Assembly (NCBI GenBank): GCA_027559495.1
Contig: JAMXSV010000024.1
Span: 806,001-870,000, forward strand
DNA from: Aurifilum marmelostoma
Taxonomy: Eukaryota; Ascomycota; Sordariomycetes; Diaporthales; Cryphonectriaceae
DNA length: 64,000 nt
Direction of reading: 5' to 3'
Within the stretch, counting starts at the first letter, position 1. The number at the start of each line of letters is the position of its first letter. The position numbers and the translations under genes were made by a program. The notes below the pieces were generated by a model. It was given only the letters and a program-made list of their open reading frames with translations, was not told the origin of the DNA and did not search any database. Of the stretch, positions 44,941 to 56,899 are shown in pieces.

Positions 44941-47185
44941 ATGCTCACCACACATCACAACCCGCGACGGGTGAGCACCTCACCCGCCGCAACAGGAACC
45001 ACAACGTCCTGCACCACCACGACCACCATCACCGCCTCGGCCCGTCCCACAGCCAGCGCATCCCGGAGCCTCACCACAACACGGACATCATCAGACCGCG
45101 GAACCACCAAGTCCAATTCATCTGAGGCGCCACGCATTTCCTTCACAGATGAGGCACAGGCATGCTACAACCTGCTCCTCCTGATCCGCAACGACACACA
45201 GGCCCTGATCACGCTACGGAATGACAACCTTGCCGAGCTAGAAGGAAGCATATCGAGGAAGGTGCTACATCATGCTTCCGTCAGCACCGAGGGCGCGAGC
45301 GAGGGCGAGGACGGCAGAGACGGTGATGGAAGCGACACCGACAGGTCGCTGCTCTTAGCAGCCGTCAACGAGGCAATCACGTTCGCGACCAAAACCACGG
45401 CAGAGCTCGGTCCGTTTCTGGAGAGGCTTAGGTGGCCGGCGGGGGCACCACCACAGCAGCAACAACGGTCTTCATTCGCCGGGATCGTGAAGCCCCCAAA
45501 GCTCCTATTACTACGGCGCCGCAGGACAAGCAGCCTCTCCTCTTCTTCATCATCGTCCTCCGCTGCCGCCGCCGCCGCCCCCACGTCGGACCCTTCGGCC
45601 CGCCAACCTGCTGACAGCGACGGATCTAGCGCCGCCCTCTCGGCCGAGGTGCTGTTCTCCTGGACCTTGGCTCTGACAGACCTACATAGTGCCGTGCTGA
45701 CGGCCACAGCACGGCTGCGAGGCTTCCTAGAGTTCGGTACGGAGGCTGTAGGAGTGAGCGAGGAGAGTCGCCGGCGACGGGAGGGCAGGGCGTCGTGGTG
45801 GGCGCAGGGTCGAGGGGAGTTCGAGAATGTTGAGCTGATTCAAAGTCTCTTGGGACGGCCGAGGCGGAAATGGGGTGCCGGTGCGGGCGCGGCAACTGCA
45901 CAGACTGATTCAGAAGATGACAATGCCACGAAGGCGGCGGCGTTGTTAGTCTCTGACGTAAAGGAGCGTGAGCCGCCTGGTGACGGAGGCGGGCAGAATG
46001 AGAAGAAGCAGGAGGGAGCCAATAAGGATGGAAATGATGGCGGCGATGATGGGCCTGCAGCGGCCCTCACGCCGGTGCTAGAGTCCGACGACACGCGGTC
46101 CGATGCGTGTCCCTCAGAGCCGATGACTTCTGCACCCTCCACCATCAAGTCCACCCGAGGCGACCTCACCGCCCGGCCTAGACACTATCAGCATCGCCGC
46201 GAAGGTTCCCTGCAGCACGACTCACCCTTTGCAGTACGCCGTTCAGTGACGGAGCCGCTGAGCCCGGCCTCGCCTGTCAAGGCATCACCGAGAGGAGGAG
46301 GAGCGCGGCACGAGTCGCACATGACAAGGAGCGAGACGTTTGGCCAGGCTGCGTCCAAGGTCAGAGGTCACCCACCAAGGCTGCCGTCCATCTCGACCGC
46401 TCAGCCTTCCTCCCTCAACGCAATACAGAGACGGCTCACGCAGGCGCTGGCTGGTGCTTACCAAGGTCACCAGCGATCACCCACAGGATCAACACCGCGC
46501 ACAGCCTCGAGCCCAGCAGTCCTGCTCGCACCACCTCTCCTGCCAGACAGAGACCAGGGACAACAGCTCCTCATGCATTCATCAACCTCACCTGGTCTCG
46601 AAGCACCTCCTGAGACCCCATACACGCCAGAGACACCACTCGACCCCCACCTGGTAGCCCTCATCACTCAGGGCGACCTTCCCAGCAAGACCTTCCAGCC
46701 TGTAATCGAGGCTCTAAACCATATGATCGAGGCGCCCACCGTGTCACCGGTCTCCCCGCCCGAGTCGCCGCAGAAGCAAACAGGCATCAAGGCGACTGCG
46801 GCTGCACTGAGCATTCCGCCGATTTTGAGGCCGGCTCAGGCGCGGGAGTCGATACATCCTGTGATTGAGGGGGGGAGAGCCACTGGCGCCGCCGCCACTG
46901 TCGGAGGAACGACAGGATGAGCAGCAGCAGTCATCCTTTGTGTCGCCTGTGGAGTCACAGGAGCCTCAAACGGCTGTGACAGTTTCATCCATGGGGTCAC
47001 AGCATCCGCGGCTGTCAATGCCTCTGCCACCTCTGCCGCCGGCGTTGGGAAGTCGAGACGATAGAGCTGGAGGAGAAGGGAAAGAAGGAGAAGGTAATGA
47101 GCATTGGCCTTTTCTGGCTTACATGGCTCGCAAGCAGGCGGTTTCAGCCTCGAAATGGTCGCTACAAAGGTCCTCAGGCGAGTGA
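44941..47185 (+). CDS. low-complexity fungal protein; frame broken at a G7 run
   Basis: The first frame (44941-46920) encodes Thr/Ser-rich sequence, then a conserved helical part (ISFTDEAQACYNLLLLIRNDTQALITLRNDN; later LSAEVLFSWTLALTDLHSAVLTATARLRGFL) and a long disordered region. At the G7 run (46869-46875) the reading passes into the +1 frame. That frame continues with matching composition (EERQDEQQQSSFVSPVESQEPQ) and ends at 47185 after HWPFLAYMARKQAVSASKWS. Total length is 2245 bases, one base more than whole codons, about 747 residues if the extra base is dropped. The C-terminal WPFLAYMARKQ element looks like the short Trp-containing tail common to fungal regulatory proteins. I do not recognise a named family. 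No signal peptide or membrane segment. Confidence 0.7.
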
Positions 47186-47829
47186 TGGGGGGAGGGGGAG
47201 GGCGGAGGAGCATGGTGCAGACGGAGGGAGATGAAGATGTGGACATCTCTAGTCGGTTGAGATGCGGCACTCATGGTGCGCCATACCTGAGTGTGCCGGA
47301 GAAGGAACGTTCCTTGAGTATCGTATGGCAGTTACCCAGCAGTCTCAAAGATCATTACCAATAATGGTGCAGAAGGAAAGAGTAAAGCGGGGATGTGATG
47401 TACGAGCCTGCCTCGTTCGTTTGGTCTACCCTCGACATCAGAAAGGAAGAACCTATGGTAGATCGTGGCTGCCATCTCAAGGATACTTACTTAGGTACTG
47501 AATCGTTATTCTATGATTTGTTACCCAGTCATGACTCTAGTTTTCATCTATATGCCCTGACAGGAACCTTTCATATTGAGCCCTACGATCCAAGCTTAAT
47601 AGTCGAGGGTTTTTTTCCCTTTTCCTGTCTTGTTTTTGCCAGCAAAGATAACCCAACCCTGCGAGTGCGCACCACTCATGTCGCCCAAAAAGGAAAGCAC
47701 GAAGCAGAAAATCTTGACTGACCCACCACCCACTTTTTCAATTTCAATTTCAATTTCAATTTTTCTTTTCTTTTGAATTATAATACCACCGAAAATGACG
47801 AGTTTCCAACAAGAAATGGATCGCAATCA
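47186..47829. other. spacer before the tRNA gene
   Basis: 3' region of the preceding gene. About 70 bases before the tRNA lies a four-unit ATTTCA tandem repeat (47736-47759). Nothing else was recognised. Confidence 0.55.
47736..47759 (+). repeat. (TTTCAA)4 tandem repeat upstream of tRNA-Glu
   Basis: Four consecutive six-base units of TTTCAA type lie in a pyrimidine-rich setting, ending 70 bases before the tRNA. Confidence 0.85.
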
Positions 47830-47923
47830 TCGGATATGGTGTAGCGGTAACATTCACGACTCTCATGATTGTTCCAACAATCACAGGTCTCGTGCGCCCG
47901 GGGTTCGACTCCCCGTATCCGAG
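47830..47923 (+). tRNA. tRNA-Glu (anticodon CTC) with a 23-base intron
   Basis: The acceptor stem TCGGATA (47830-47836) pairs perfectly with TATCCGA (47916-47922), with discriminator G at 47923. The T arm is CGGGG-TTCGACT-CCCCG. The anticodon stem is CACGA (47855-47859) with TCGTG (47890-47894), and the anticodon CTC is at 47862-47864. After A37 comes an intron of about 23 bases (47866-47888) containing the perfect inverted repeat GATTGTT-CC-AACAATC. The sequence matches fungal tRNA-Glu in its D and T arms. The exact intron borders may differ by one or two bases. Confidence 0.95.
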
Positions 47924-47930
47924 AGTTCTC

Positions 47931-47945
47931 TTTTGCTTCTTTTTT
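47931..47945 (+). terminator. RNA polymerase III terminator of tRNA-Glu
   Basis: TTTT begins 8 bases after the tRNA and is followed by TTTTTT at 47940-47945 on the same strand, the standard Pol III stop. Confidence 0.85.
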
Positions 47946-50263
47946 GTACTTTTTCTGTATCCTCTCTCCTCATTCTCTCGGTTGACAAGATCATGACCGC
48001 TGCTAGCTAAGAATAGATGGTAGGTGTCAGCTCGTTCGTCTATTCTCCAGTCCGAAAATGTGTCACAGAGGCCTCTTCAACTCTGACAGAGAGGATGAAT
48101 TGGCCAGCCTATTGGATAACCTAGAATGACAAACCATCGATCCGTGGTCGTCTCACCAGAGCGAACGGCCATCGTAAAAAGGACCAGCCCCTAGACGATG
48201 GATCACAGTAAACACGATATCGTATAATCTTGGACATGGGGGGAAAAAATATATCTTGGTCACAACTGCTTTGTCGTGCCGTCACAGATCCGCTTCAGGG
48301 CGCCACCACTAACAACGAAACCTTAGCGGCTTCTGCGCTCTGACTCTGGATCCACGAGTGGCGGCGCCTAGGCTCACGGAAAGACACAATTAGGAAGCGA
48401 AAGAAGGAAAAAAAAAATCAGAATCAGAGCGGCTCGCCGAAGAGAAGCCGCTGCCTTTGGCATTGAAGACCCATGGGCTAGGCATCGTGAGAAGAGGAAA
48501 AGAGTTGCCAAGGGGCCGGTTCCGTGGAACCAGACAAGATCGGAATATCCCAAACGACAGCGATGGTCTGTGGTTCAACCCACACTGGCGACCTTCGTCC
48601 TCAATAGCTTGGCGGCGGCCCCGACCGCAGCTACCACACAACCAGGCTGACCGCAACATGTGCTTAGCCATCCATTTGTTGAGCGATAAGGCGCTTTGTG
48701 CGACACGCAGAACGTGCACACATCTCGGGTGAACATGCGATAAAATTAAGAGTGGCGCCGCATCGGAGCAAGACTTGCTCCCAGATGTTGCCTATATGGG
48801 GAAAAGAACGGAGTGGGAGGTGAAAGGGGGAAAAGAAAGTGATAGAATGTAATGTAGCTTTCTTCCTCTCATCTCCTGACTGCCTGGTCTAGTATCAGAG
48901 CGCTTGTTGGACACAGGTATCGAACAGGGCGCACCGCCTGAGAGGCTCGCAAATGGTAACGCCCGATCGTGCGACCGCACCTAGGAAAGTAAAGAACTTT
49001 CGGTGAACAAGATCATACGAGGAGTCAGACTGGCTGATAACGAGAGAGAGGGAGAGAAAAGAGAGGCTTGTCTCACCCTCTCACCGTTCCTACACCCCAG
49101 AGGATGGGGCGTTGCAGGAGCAGGTGCATGAGATGACAAGCTTCGTGACGGGCCGCGTTGCTGCAGGAAAATGCTGCTACCGCATGCATGCACGACATCA
49201 TGGTACCAATTGAGTAGTCGGTATACGGCGATGATGGCTCCCCAGAACGGTTATCATCTCGATCAGGGGCCAATAATGTAAGAACAGGTAAGGGTAGCTG
49301 TCAGGCTGGGCTTCGGATCGGAACAGAGAAGTGGGCTGACTGGCGCTGCAGCGTGTGTCTTGGATTGTCGTGTTCTATGACCAGTGGCTTCCCATGCCAG
49401 CATTGCTTTTTTCTCCCCGTCCCACCTCTTGGGGGCTGATGACGAGGTGGTGATTATAATGTTGCTGGCATATGATTCACCTGCATGACATCCCTAACCA
49501 GTGACGTGATGCTGTCGGAGAAATTTTGTGCTAAACATATCCTAAGCATATTATGATGTACCATAGTGTTATGCGCTACGCGTTTCGTGGTAGGCCAAAC
49601 ACCAACACAGCCACCGAGGCTGGAGTGAGAGGAACAACAAAAGAGAGTTTCTGTGCTGGTAAGGTTTCAGGGGAAATTCAAATAATCTTGCAGATGTCTC
49701 CTCTTCTTCCCGTGGAAACCCCCGTTCAGATGCAGTGAGCTGTATGCAGGACACCGCGACGATCAGAGGGGTGCAAAAAGGTGGTGTGGCTCCTCCATCC
49801 GGGGAACCCTCGTCGCTGCTGGACTACTACATGCAGGAGACAAAAAGTGCATCGCACGTAGGTAGTAGTAACTACCGATACCATGCACCGCGGTACTATG
49901 CATGAAATTCGGACAATTGGGGATGTCCCGAGTCTTGTCGCCCTGAGATGACCAAGATTCTCGAGAAAGAACACAAGGAGAGAAGGGGGAGAAAAAAAGG
50001 ATCTACCGAGGTTGCTGCCGAGAGAACGACATCTCCTGAGAGGTGCGTGCTGCTACTACATTGTACTATGTACGTACCGTAAGCACGTGCATAGCACAAT
50101 ATACTTGACAGTGAATGTCCCCTGAAGGGCCCCTGATCTTTTTGCCTTGGCCGCTCGCTCTTCAAGCTAGCATCCTGGCCTGTCCTGCAGGAGCCCGGCC
50201 AGTCCATCGGATTACGAGCGACACAAGGGCCCGACCGCCCGAGAGGTCAGCCACCTAGCCTGT

Positions 50264-50270
<7 letters not shown>

Positions 50271-50308
<38 letters not shown>
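50271..50308 (+). repeat. (GT)19 microsatellite
   Basis: Nineteen perfect GT units lie in the gene-free region. Confidence 0.97.
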
Positions 50309-50314
<6 letters not shown>

Positions 50315-53241
50315 TGCCTTTTTGATGATCATCTATGTATCTAATTCTTAGTAGTACCATCATAATGTCCTCTCCTGCCTGTCTTAACCGGAAAAGAACC
50401 CCACGGGGCTGCATCTCCGTTAGGAGGGGAACCAATACACAGTCCCTACTCAGAGACAGAAGGATTGAGTGATACGTAGAGTTTACCGCATCATCATCTC
50501 TGCATCAGTAGTCTTCTCTTGCGTGATCTTACCCCAAATTGAGCATTTACCTTGTGCGCTGCTGATAGTCATGATGTAATTCTCTCTAGGTCTTCAGACA
50601 GAAAAGAAAACAAAACGTAAGAGAATTGGGTTTCCATATTTTCTCCTGCATAGGTTATCTCCCACTTCACGTTGTCAATTTCGAGCCAAGCCCTGCGGAG
50701 CCTTGAATCCGGGCATGAGGTGGTCATCATTGGCCTGAGTGTTTTCCCCACGGTGGCTTGAAACGTGCAGCTGGTTAGACAGTAGCTGATGGCCGCGACC
50801 TCTCCAGGCCCTCAAACCTGGAAAAAAATATTTGGGTGGCCCAGGCAGGTCCTACGAGTTCCAGAACGGGCCCGAACGCGGCCTTGCGGAGAGCAGGGCC
50901 ACCACGTTTTTTTTTTTCCCCTCTCCCTCTTTTGTTGCTTGTCTTTCGCTTCTGCAGCAAGCCGAACAACGTGTTGGTGCTAGTATAGTACAGTTCAATA
51001 AACTACCGGCTAGTCGGCGTGGTGGCTGGCTGGGTGGCTTCTCAGGGTCCCTTGATTTTATAATCAGGCCGCCAATGTAGTGGTTATGTTGAGTGTTTTT
51101 TTCTTTCTTCCTCCTGTGGGCCCCAAACGAGAGTGACACCCTTCAATAAATGTGCCATGCTTGTCACAACCCACACGTTATACAGTGAAAATGGGCATGT
51201 CCAGTCCAGCCAGCCCTGTGGTTTCATACATCATCATCATCATTCATTCGATTTTCACACTTGTAAAGGTTCACCGCCCAGGCTACTCCTTCAAATGGCA
51301 CTACCAAGGAACTATTGTGCCGCAACCGCAGGCGGAATAGATGCGCTGCGGTTCCTTCTCTAGCCTCTTTGGCCGCCCGCCTCAGCTGTGAGCACAGATC
51401 CACCTTCAGCCTCTGGCCCGAGAAGACTCTTAGACGAGCGAGACCCAAGGATGATTGATGATGGGCCTAAACCTACTTTCGCGCCCAGGCCCGGAACAGT
51501 CGAGACGAGTTGTCTACTTGTTGTGATAGTATGTACTATGGTACAACAACAATGCCACATCAGACCTCAGGCTATGCCGACTCAAGGAGGCGGCCACAGC
51601 CATCAAAGACCTGCTGCAGATGCTACCTTAATTTATTGCATATATGCAATCATTTTAATTTACGTACAATATTTCTTTGTACACATAATAATAACACATC
51701 AGGTTACCATCATTCACATGCAGCCGGTCAGAAAATAATAAGACTATCTATTTCCTCAGCGCCTTTGGGCCCACGAAGGTCGAAACTCTACCGGGAGGCT
51801 CCGTCATCAGGTCAGAAGGGCCGAGAAAGGCCAAGGCACAGCCCAGCTTGGGGCATCCCGGGCATGCTAGGCACCACCATCTTTTTTTCTCTCCTAGTAG
51901 AACCTGCCAACCACTCGCAAATTTCCTTCGGCAATCCACTAACCAACCTCGCCTTCACCTTTTTTTTTTTTCCCCCCTCCCGGTAGCGGCCGTTGTCCAC
52001 CGCTTCCCAGGTAAGCCCGGGTACCAGGTTGTTGCTGTTGTTCTCCTTTGTTTTGTTTTTCTGGTTCCCCCAATCCAAGTGTTGGAGATAGAGCCGGACA
52101 AGAGGGGGCTGAGAATGGGGTCGAGGAGGGGGGGGAGGCCAGGCAATCATGCTATCAATCAATCATATATTACCCATTGCAGCAGCAGCAGCCTCCTTTG
52201 CCCATGTAATTCGCGCTTGAATCTTCCTGCCCCCCTCAATCTTTTTGTTTCGTCACATTTCATATCGGCTCGAGAGACTTGCCCCCTTTTGCCCCTCCTC
52301 ACATTCAACTCTGGACAGTCCGCCTACGTACACCGTGCACCGTCTTGAGTTGTCGACTTTGCCGGTCTGGTCGCGTGACACTTACATATACGACCTGAAA
52401 GTCCCCCCCCCCCAGAACACGCACACAACAGCTGTGGAGAAAAGGGCACGGGAAAAGAGAGAAGAGAAAAAGAAGAAAAAAACAAGAACACAAGACACAA
52501 CAACATCTAGTCTGGCTGGGCTGTCTTCCTCGCAGCTAGAGCCTCTTGTCACTCCATACGGAATCACATCTCACTCGCCAATGAACGACGTGTCTCGATT
52601 CCCCTTCTCATTCTCCTCTATTGAGCTCTTCGCTTCCTCTTACCCTTCACAGTTGTACATTCCCCCCCCGACCCTGATCGACCAGGGCCCTGCTTTTAGT
52701 GCATGCAACACACTTCTTGCCTAGGACAAGCTGCGGCGAGAACCGCAAGAAACACACACCCACAGGCGCGCGCACTACGGTTCGGCACCAAAAACATTCC
52801 CCCTTCCCTGAGGGGACCCCCCCCCCCAGGGCGCAGGGCTCGTATATTGTGGATCCTCCTCGGCGCACCCCACAGGTCCGCATATTGTCTGGCCTGACCA
52901 GCCCTGGGAAGTTCTGGGGGACTTGGCGGTGAATTCCCGAATCCCTCTTCTCGCTCTCTCCTACTCTTATTTTCTCTCTCACTCTCTCTCTTACACAAGA
53001 AGAAAGAGGGGTGGTGTGTGGATATGCGTGTGACAGGGAGTGGGATCTCGGCCTTGTCTTGATCTGGATAAATTAGGGGACAGGGGATTCGGCTCAGAAG
53101 CCATAACATGAGCCTCGCCCCCGTCTTGTTACTCCCCATCATCATCATTATATTTTTTTTTTCTCCTTCTCGACATCCACGACGAAATCCCATAAACTTA
53201 CGTTCGTTTCCCGTAGCTTTTTAATAGAGAGGAGAGACAGG

Positions 53242-53261
53242 CAGACAGACAGACAGACAGA
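53242..53261 (+). repeat. (CAGA)5 microsatellite in the cyclin leader
   Basis: Five perfect CAGA units lie about 75 bases before the cyclin ATG, inside a purine-rich leader. Confidence 0.9.
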
Positions 53262-53334
53262 GAAGGGGAAAACCATCGCGGACAAAGAAGATTGAGGAAT
53301 CAATTGACTATCCTCAACCCGACTTCGCACAGCA

Positions 53335-54517
53335 ATGGCATCGTACAGCCCTGATCAGGCTGCTTTGCCGCCGCGTCGTAATGTCGCCTACGACGAGGAG
53401 GACGATTTCGACTTTGAGTACTTTACCAAGACGTACAAGCCCTTGTCAAATCTTCCTACCCCTCCGCCGTCCTGCAGGAATTCCGTCTCGTCCAGTCCCG
53501 TCCTGGGCGAGGTGGACGAGAGTGTCGACCTGGACCTATTAGGTATGTTTTTGGACCATGTTCCATCTCATTCCCACCCAACCTACCACATCACACCATC
53601 GCCACCCGTCCCCCAAAAAAGAAAAAAAAAAAGAAGACACAAAAAGACATTTTTTTCTATAGTTATTTTCTTCATTCTTTCTCTTTCTCAATCACCCACC
53701 AGCAATTTTCTATGAGACCCCTGACTAACCATACCAATTTCACCCAAACAACACAGGCCCAGCAGTTCACCTCGTCAACCTACACCCACCCTCCGCCTCC
53801 GTCACCTCTCCCTCGGTATCCCTCGTGCAGACGATCCTGCGCCGCGCAGACCTACCGCTGGAGACGATAGCACTGGCCGTCTGCATCCTCGATTCCCTGG
53901 ACGCCAAGTTCTCCCGCAAGTGGCGCGTTTCGCTCCCCCTCGCGACCACCACGTCGGCTGGCAGCAGCAGCCTGCTTAAGAAGCGCCACACCATCACCTC
54001 GGCAGCCAGCTCGCTCATCACGCACATCGACTCGGTCCGCCCGGAGCTCATCATCCTGTCCGCCCTCATCATCGCCTTCAAGTTCACCGAGGACTGCCAG
54101 GAGCCCACGCGGTACTACGCCTCCGACTGGGGCAAGGGGCTCTGGACCTGCGCACAGGTCAACGCCACGGAGCGGTGCATCATGGAGCACCTGGGCTACC
54201 GCATCCTGCCGCTGTGTGATGGGGAGATCCTTGGAGATGCCATTGCCGATATGCGGAGGGCAGGCCAGGTGGCTCTGTTGGAGAGGAAGGAGTCGCTGCG
54301 GGCGCGGGATGGTGCAGTGACTTCTGCCATTGCTGCTGCTTCTGGCATTGCTGCCGTGCCAAAGTTGGACGTTGTTGCTGGGCATGCTCGGTCTGTCAGC
54401 GTTCCTGTGAGGCCGGGTGCTGCTGGTGCTGGGCAGGCGGTGTTTGGGCTGGGCTTCTCGCTCACCCCCGTCGATACGCCTACGGAGGAAGCAGTGAGAG
54501 AGCTGGGTGCACCTTGA
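53335..54517 (+). CDS. cyclin (PCL-like, cyclin N-terminal box)
   Basis: Two exons (53335-53542 and 53757-54517, 214-base intron with a CTAACC branch-type word at 53724) give 322 residues. An acidic N-terminus (YDEEDDFDFEYFTKTYKPL) is followed by the cyclin box: VQTILRRADLPLETIALAVCILDSL, then LIILSALIIAFKFTEDCQEPTRYYASDWGKGLWTCAQVNATERCIMEHLGYRILPL. The conserved K of the IAFKF helix and the downstream E of the NATE helix are the expected CDK-contact positions. The C-terminus is low complexity. Cyclins of this type activate Pho85- or Cdk-class kinases in morphogenesis or nutrient signalling. The exact class (Pcl versus Cln) is not certain. Confidence 0.88.
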
Positions 54518-55474
54518 AGGGAAGAGGGACTTTGATCAGGCCAACTCACCATACATGAATGGCGTGAATGTTGTTGGTCTCTCTCCACCTCGAGAGCAGG
54601 GAGGGCAGGTACAGCGTCTGTCTCGATTTTTGTTGATGCCCACGCGCAAGAGCCGTGGAGCTGCAACCTAGCGATCTTGATTTTTCTTTTGGAAAGCGTG
54701 GCGTTGGATATCCGGGTTTTTTTGTTCATCGGGATCCCCTCCTCCTCCTCCTCCTTGTCTTGATCCGTTCTATCATCTTATTCTTGCTTAATTGCACCGC
54801 CATTATTCGGCGTGTTTCTGTCTTGCAGTGTGTCGAAAGCGCGCGATGGAGGAGGATGGATAGGGATACGGAGGAAAAGCACTTAGTTCAGCGAGCGAGC
54901 ATTGGTCAATGGTCCTTCATTCCTTTTGGGACGAGGGCGTCTTTGCAGGGTATGGCTATAGTTGTAGCTCCAATCCAAGCTTTAATACTCTCAAAAGGAA
55001 AAATGTTAGGTCCCTACCTCACAGGTCGTTCCTTCTGAGACTTGATATTCTCAGGATGGTAGAATGAGGGTTCGGGTTTGCCTCTCCAAGACACCAGAAT
55101 TCCCCAAATACTATGTACCATACATTTCCTTGGAACAAAATAGTGGCAACCCCTTCATTTTATCATGATTTACGGGATCTATTACGTTTCTTGTATCAAA
55201 TTCTTTTTCTTTCAGTTCATAAATGAAGAATTATAAAACTTATTCACACCGCTAAACATAAATCTCGTAACGTGATTTCCCAAGCCGGCAGCGGGCTGAC
55301 CACGCCACCGGTACCGCTTGCCTTTCCCTTTTCAGTGGATCCTACCCTTTGCTCCTTCTCTCGTGAGTCGTCATCGATGTCGAAGTTGACTCAAAAGCCA
55401 GAGCCAATTGCTTGGACACAAATTCTCACCTGATTGCTCTCGACCACAATTTGTTCCGCTCAAAGCACCTTCAC
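54518..55474. other. spacer between cyclin and PNP oxidase genes
   Basis: A CTC repeat near 54738-54755 and an AT-rich stretch at about 55130-55270. No separate gene is supported. Confidence 0.55.
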
Positions 55475-56506
55475 ATGCAGTCCACCCGCCGACCAGCAGT
55501 CTCTCTCCTTCGTGGCCTTACGTCTGTTGTGCACAAGATGGCTCTTCATCAAGCCAATTCGGAAAAACTTATATGTAAGTCCTGGTCTTTTTGGAGATCT
55601 TCACGGTCATCGTCGTCGTCACTACTATCAGCATCACCTCACCGCATCCCACACAAGTCCTACGCAATGTCAACTTATCTCAGAGTTTTCTGCATGGGAG
55701 AACTGCAGGCTCTTGGCCTCTCCTCTCTTCCCTTTTACGCTCAAACTGACATCTTGCAGTCGCTCCCGCGGGCTCTGCGCAAAACACGCGTGCCGACCAG
55801 TTTACCCGGCACGAGGGTACAGGCGGCCTGCACCGCCGTGACCTGGATCCTCACAGCCCTATAACTCAATTTCACGCCTGGTTCGCCGCTGCCCAGTCCA
55901 GCTCCCTCCCGTCATCATCAAATGGCCAGCCGGCCATTTCCCACCCAGAAACCTGCACCCTGTCTACAGCCCAGCTCCCCTCGGGCCGCGTGAGCGCCCG
56001 TATAGTCTACATGAAAGAGCTCGACTCCCGCGGCTTCGTCATCTACTCTAACTTTGGCACGAGCGGTAAGGCACGCGATCTGGCCTCGGGCAACCCTTGG
56101 GCGGCTCTGACGTTCTGGTGGGAGGCGCTGGAGCGACAGGTCCGGGTCGAGGGCCGTGTGGAGCGCCTGGAGCGGGCTGAGAGCCAGAAGTATTTTGAGA
56201 CGCGGGTCAGAGGCAGTCGGGTGGGTGCTTGGGCGAGCCGGCAGAGCGCGGTGCTGCGGCCGCAACAGGCCAATGGGGATAGTGACGACGATGGGCGCAA
56301 GATGTTAGAGGGGGTGGGTCAAGGAGGCGGAGGAGAGGTTTGCGGGGACCGAGGAAATTCCCGTGCCCGAGTTCTGGGGTGGGCTGCGCATCATTCCTGA
56401 GAGAGTTGAGTTTTGGCAGGGGAGGGAGAACAGGCTACACGACCGGTTTGTATATGATCGCGTGGAGGGGGGCAATACCTGGACCCTGGAGAGGTTGAGC
56501 CCATAG
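55475..56506 (+). CDS. pdx3: pyridoxamine/pyridoxine 5'-phosphate oxidase; frame broken at a G5 run
   Basis: This FMN enzyme makes pyridoxal 5'-phosphate (vitamin B6). Exon 1 is 55475-55574 and exon 2 is 55760-56506 (185-base intron). The join gives EKLIFAPAGSAQNTRADQF, the family N-terminus. Recognisable parts are DPITQFHAWF-type HSPITQFHAWFAAAQ, GRVSARIVYMKELDSRGFVIYSNFGTSGKARDL, WWEALERQVRVEGRVERL and the substrate-channel SRVGAWASRQSAVL. After the G5 run at 56310-56314 the conserved C-terminus continues in the next frame: PEFWGGLRIIPERVEFWQGRENRLHDR to LERLSP and TAG at 56504. Total length is one base over whole codons, so a single extra G explains the break. As written the protein stops early at 56400 and would lose the FMN/PLP-binding tail. 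The gene symbol is the yeast name. Confidence 0.9.
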
Positions 56507-56899
56507 AGGTTGGGAGGAGACATTGTCGATCAAATAATGAGATTTAAAAAGAATAGATTGCGCATTTGTGTACCGAACAGAAGAGAGCAAGACCCCCGGC
56601 GTTGGATTGTGGCGTGCTGAGTGCCGTGCATACATGCTGAAACAAGTCCGTACTCGTACACAAAACGTGTGTTTGTACTTGGTATTGCTGGCTAGCATAT
56701 GGCCACCCTCGAGCTTATCTAGCTTGCGTAACCCCCAAACTTCTCATCAACATAACCGTGCATCCCGCAACAGCCCTGTGGCCCTCTGATCGAGTAGACG
56801 CACAAAGAAAAATGTGACCTTCAAGAGTCCTCATCGTACATATCAGTCACTTATTCTACAAGGTGACGACCATCCCTGAGCTGCCGACGTCCAACCTGG
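56507..56899. other. convergent spacer
   Basis: 3' regions of the PNP oxidase and UCH genes. Nothing else was recognised. Confidence 0.6.

Larger units (their letters stand above)
47924..53334. other. 5.4 kb region without a supported protein gene
   Basis: Many short frames occur on both strands, none above about 165 codons and none with motifs or splice-compatible neighbours. It contains a (GT)19 microsatellite at 50271-50308, poly-pyrimidine tracts near 51958-51980 and 53150-53165, and a (CAGA)5 just before the cyclin gene. The right part (from about 52240) is pyrimidine-rich and probably the cyclin promoter and long leader. An unrecognised non-coding RNA is possible. Confidence 0.5.

Noticed and set aside
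48888..48975. tRNA-like words (TGGTCTAGTATCAGAGCG and TATCGAACAGG)
   Set aside because: A-box-like and B-box-like fragments are present, but no acceptor stem or consistent arms can be formed on either strand.
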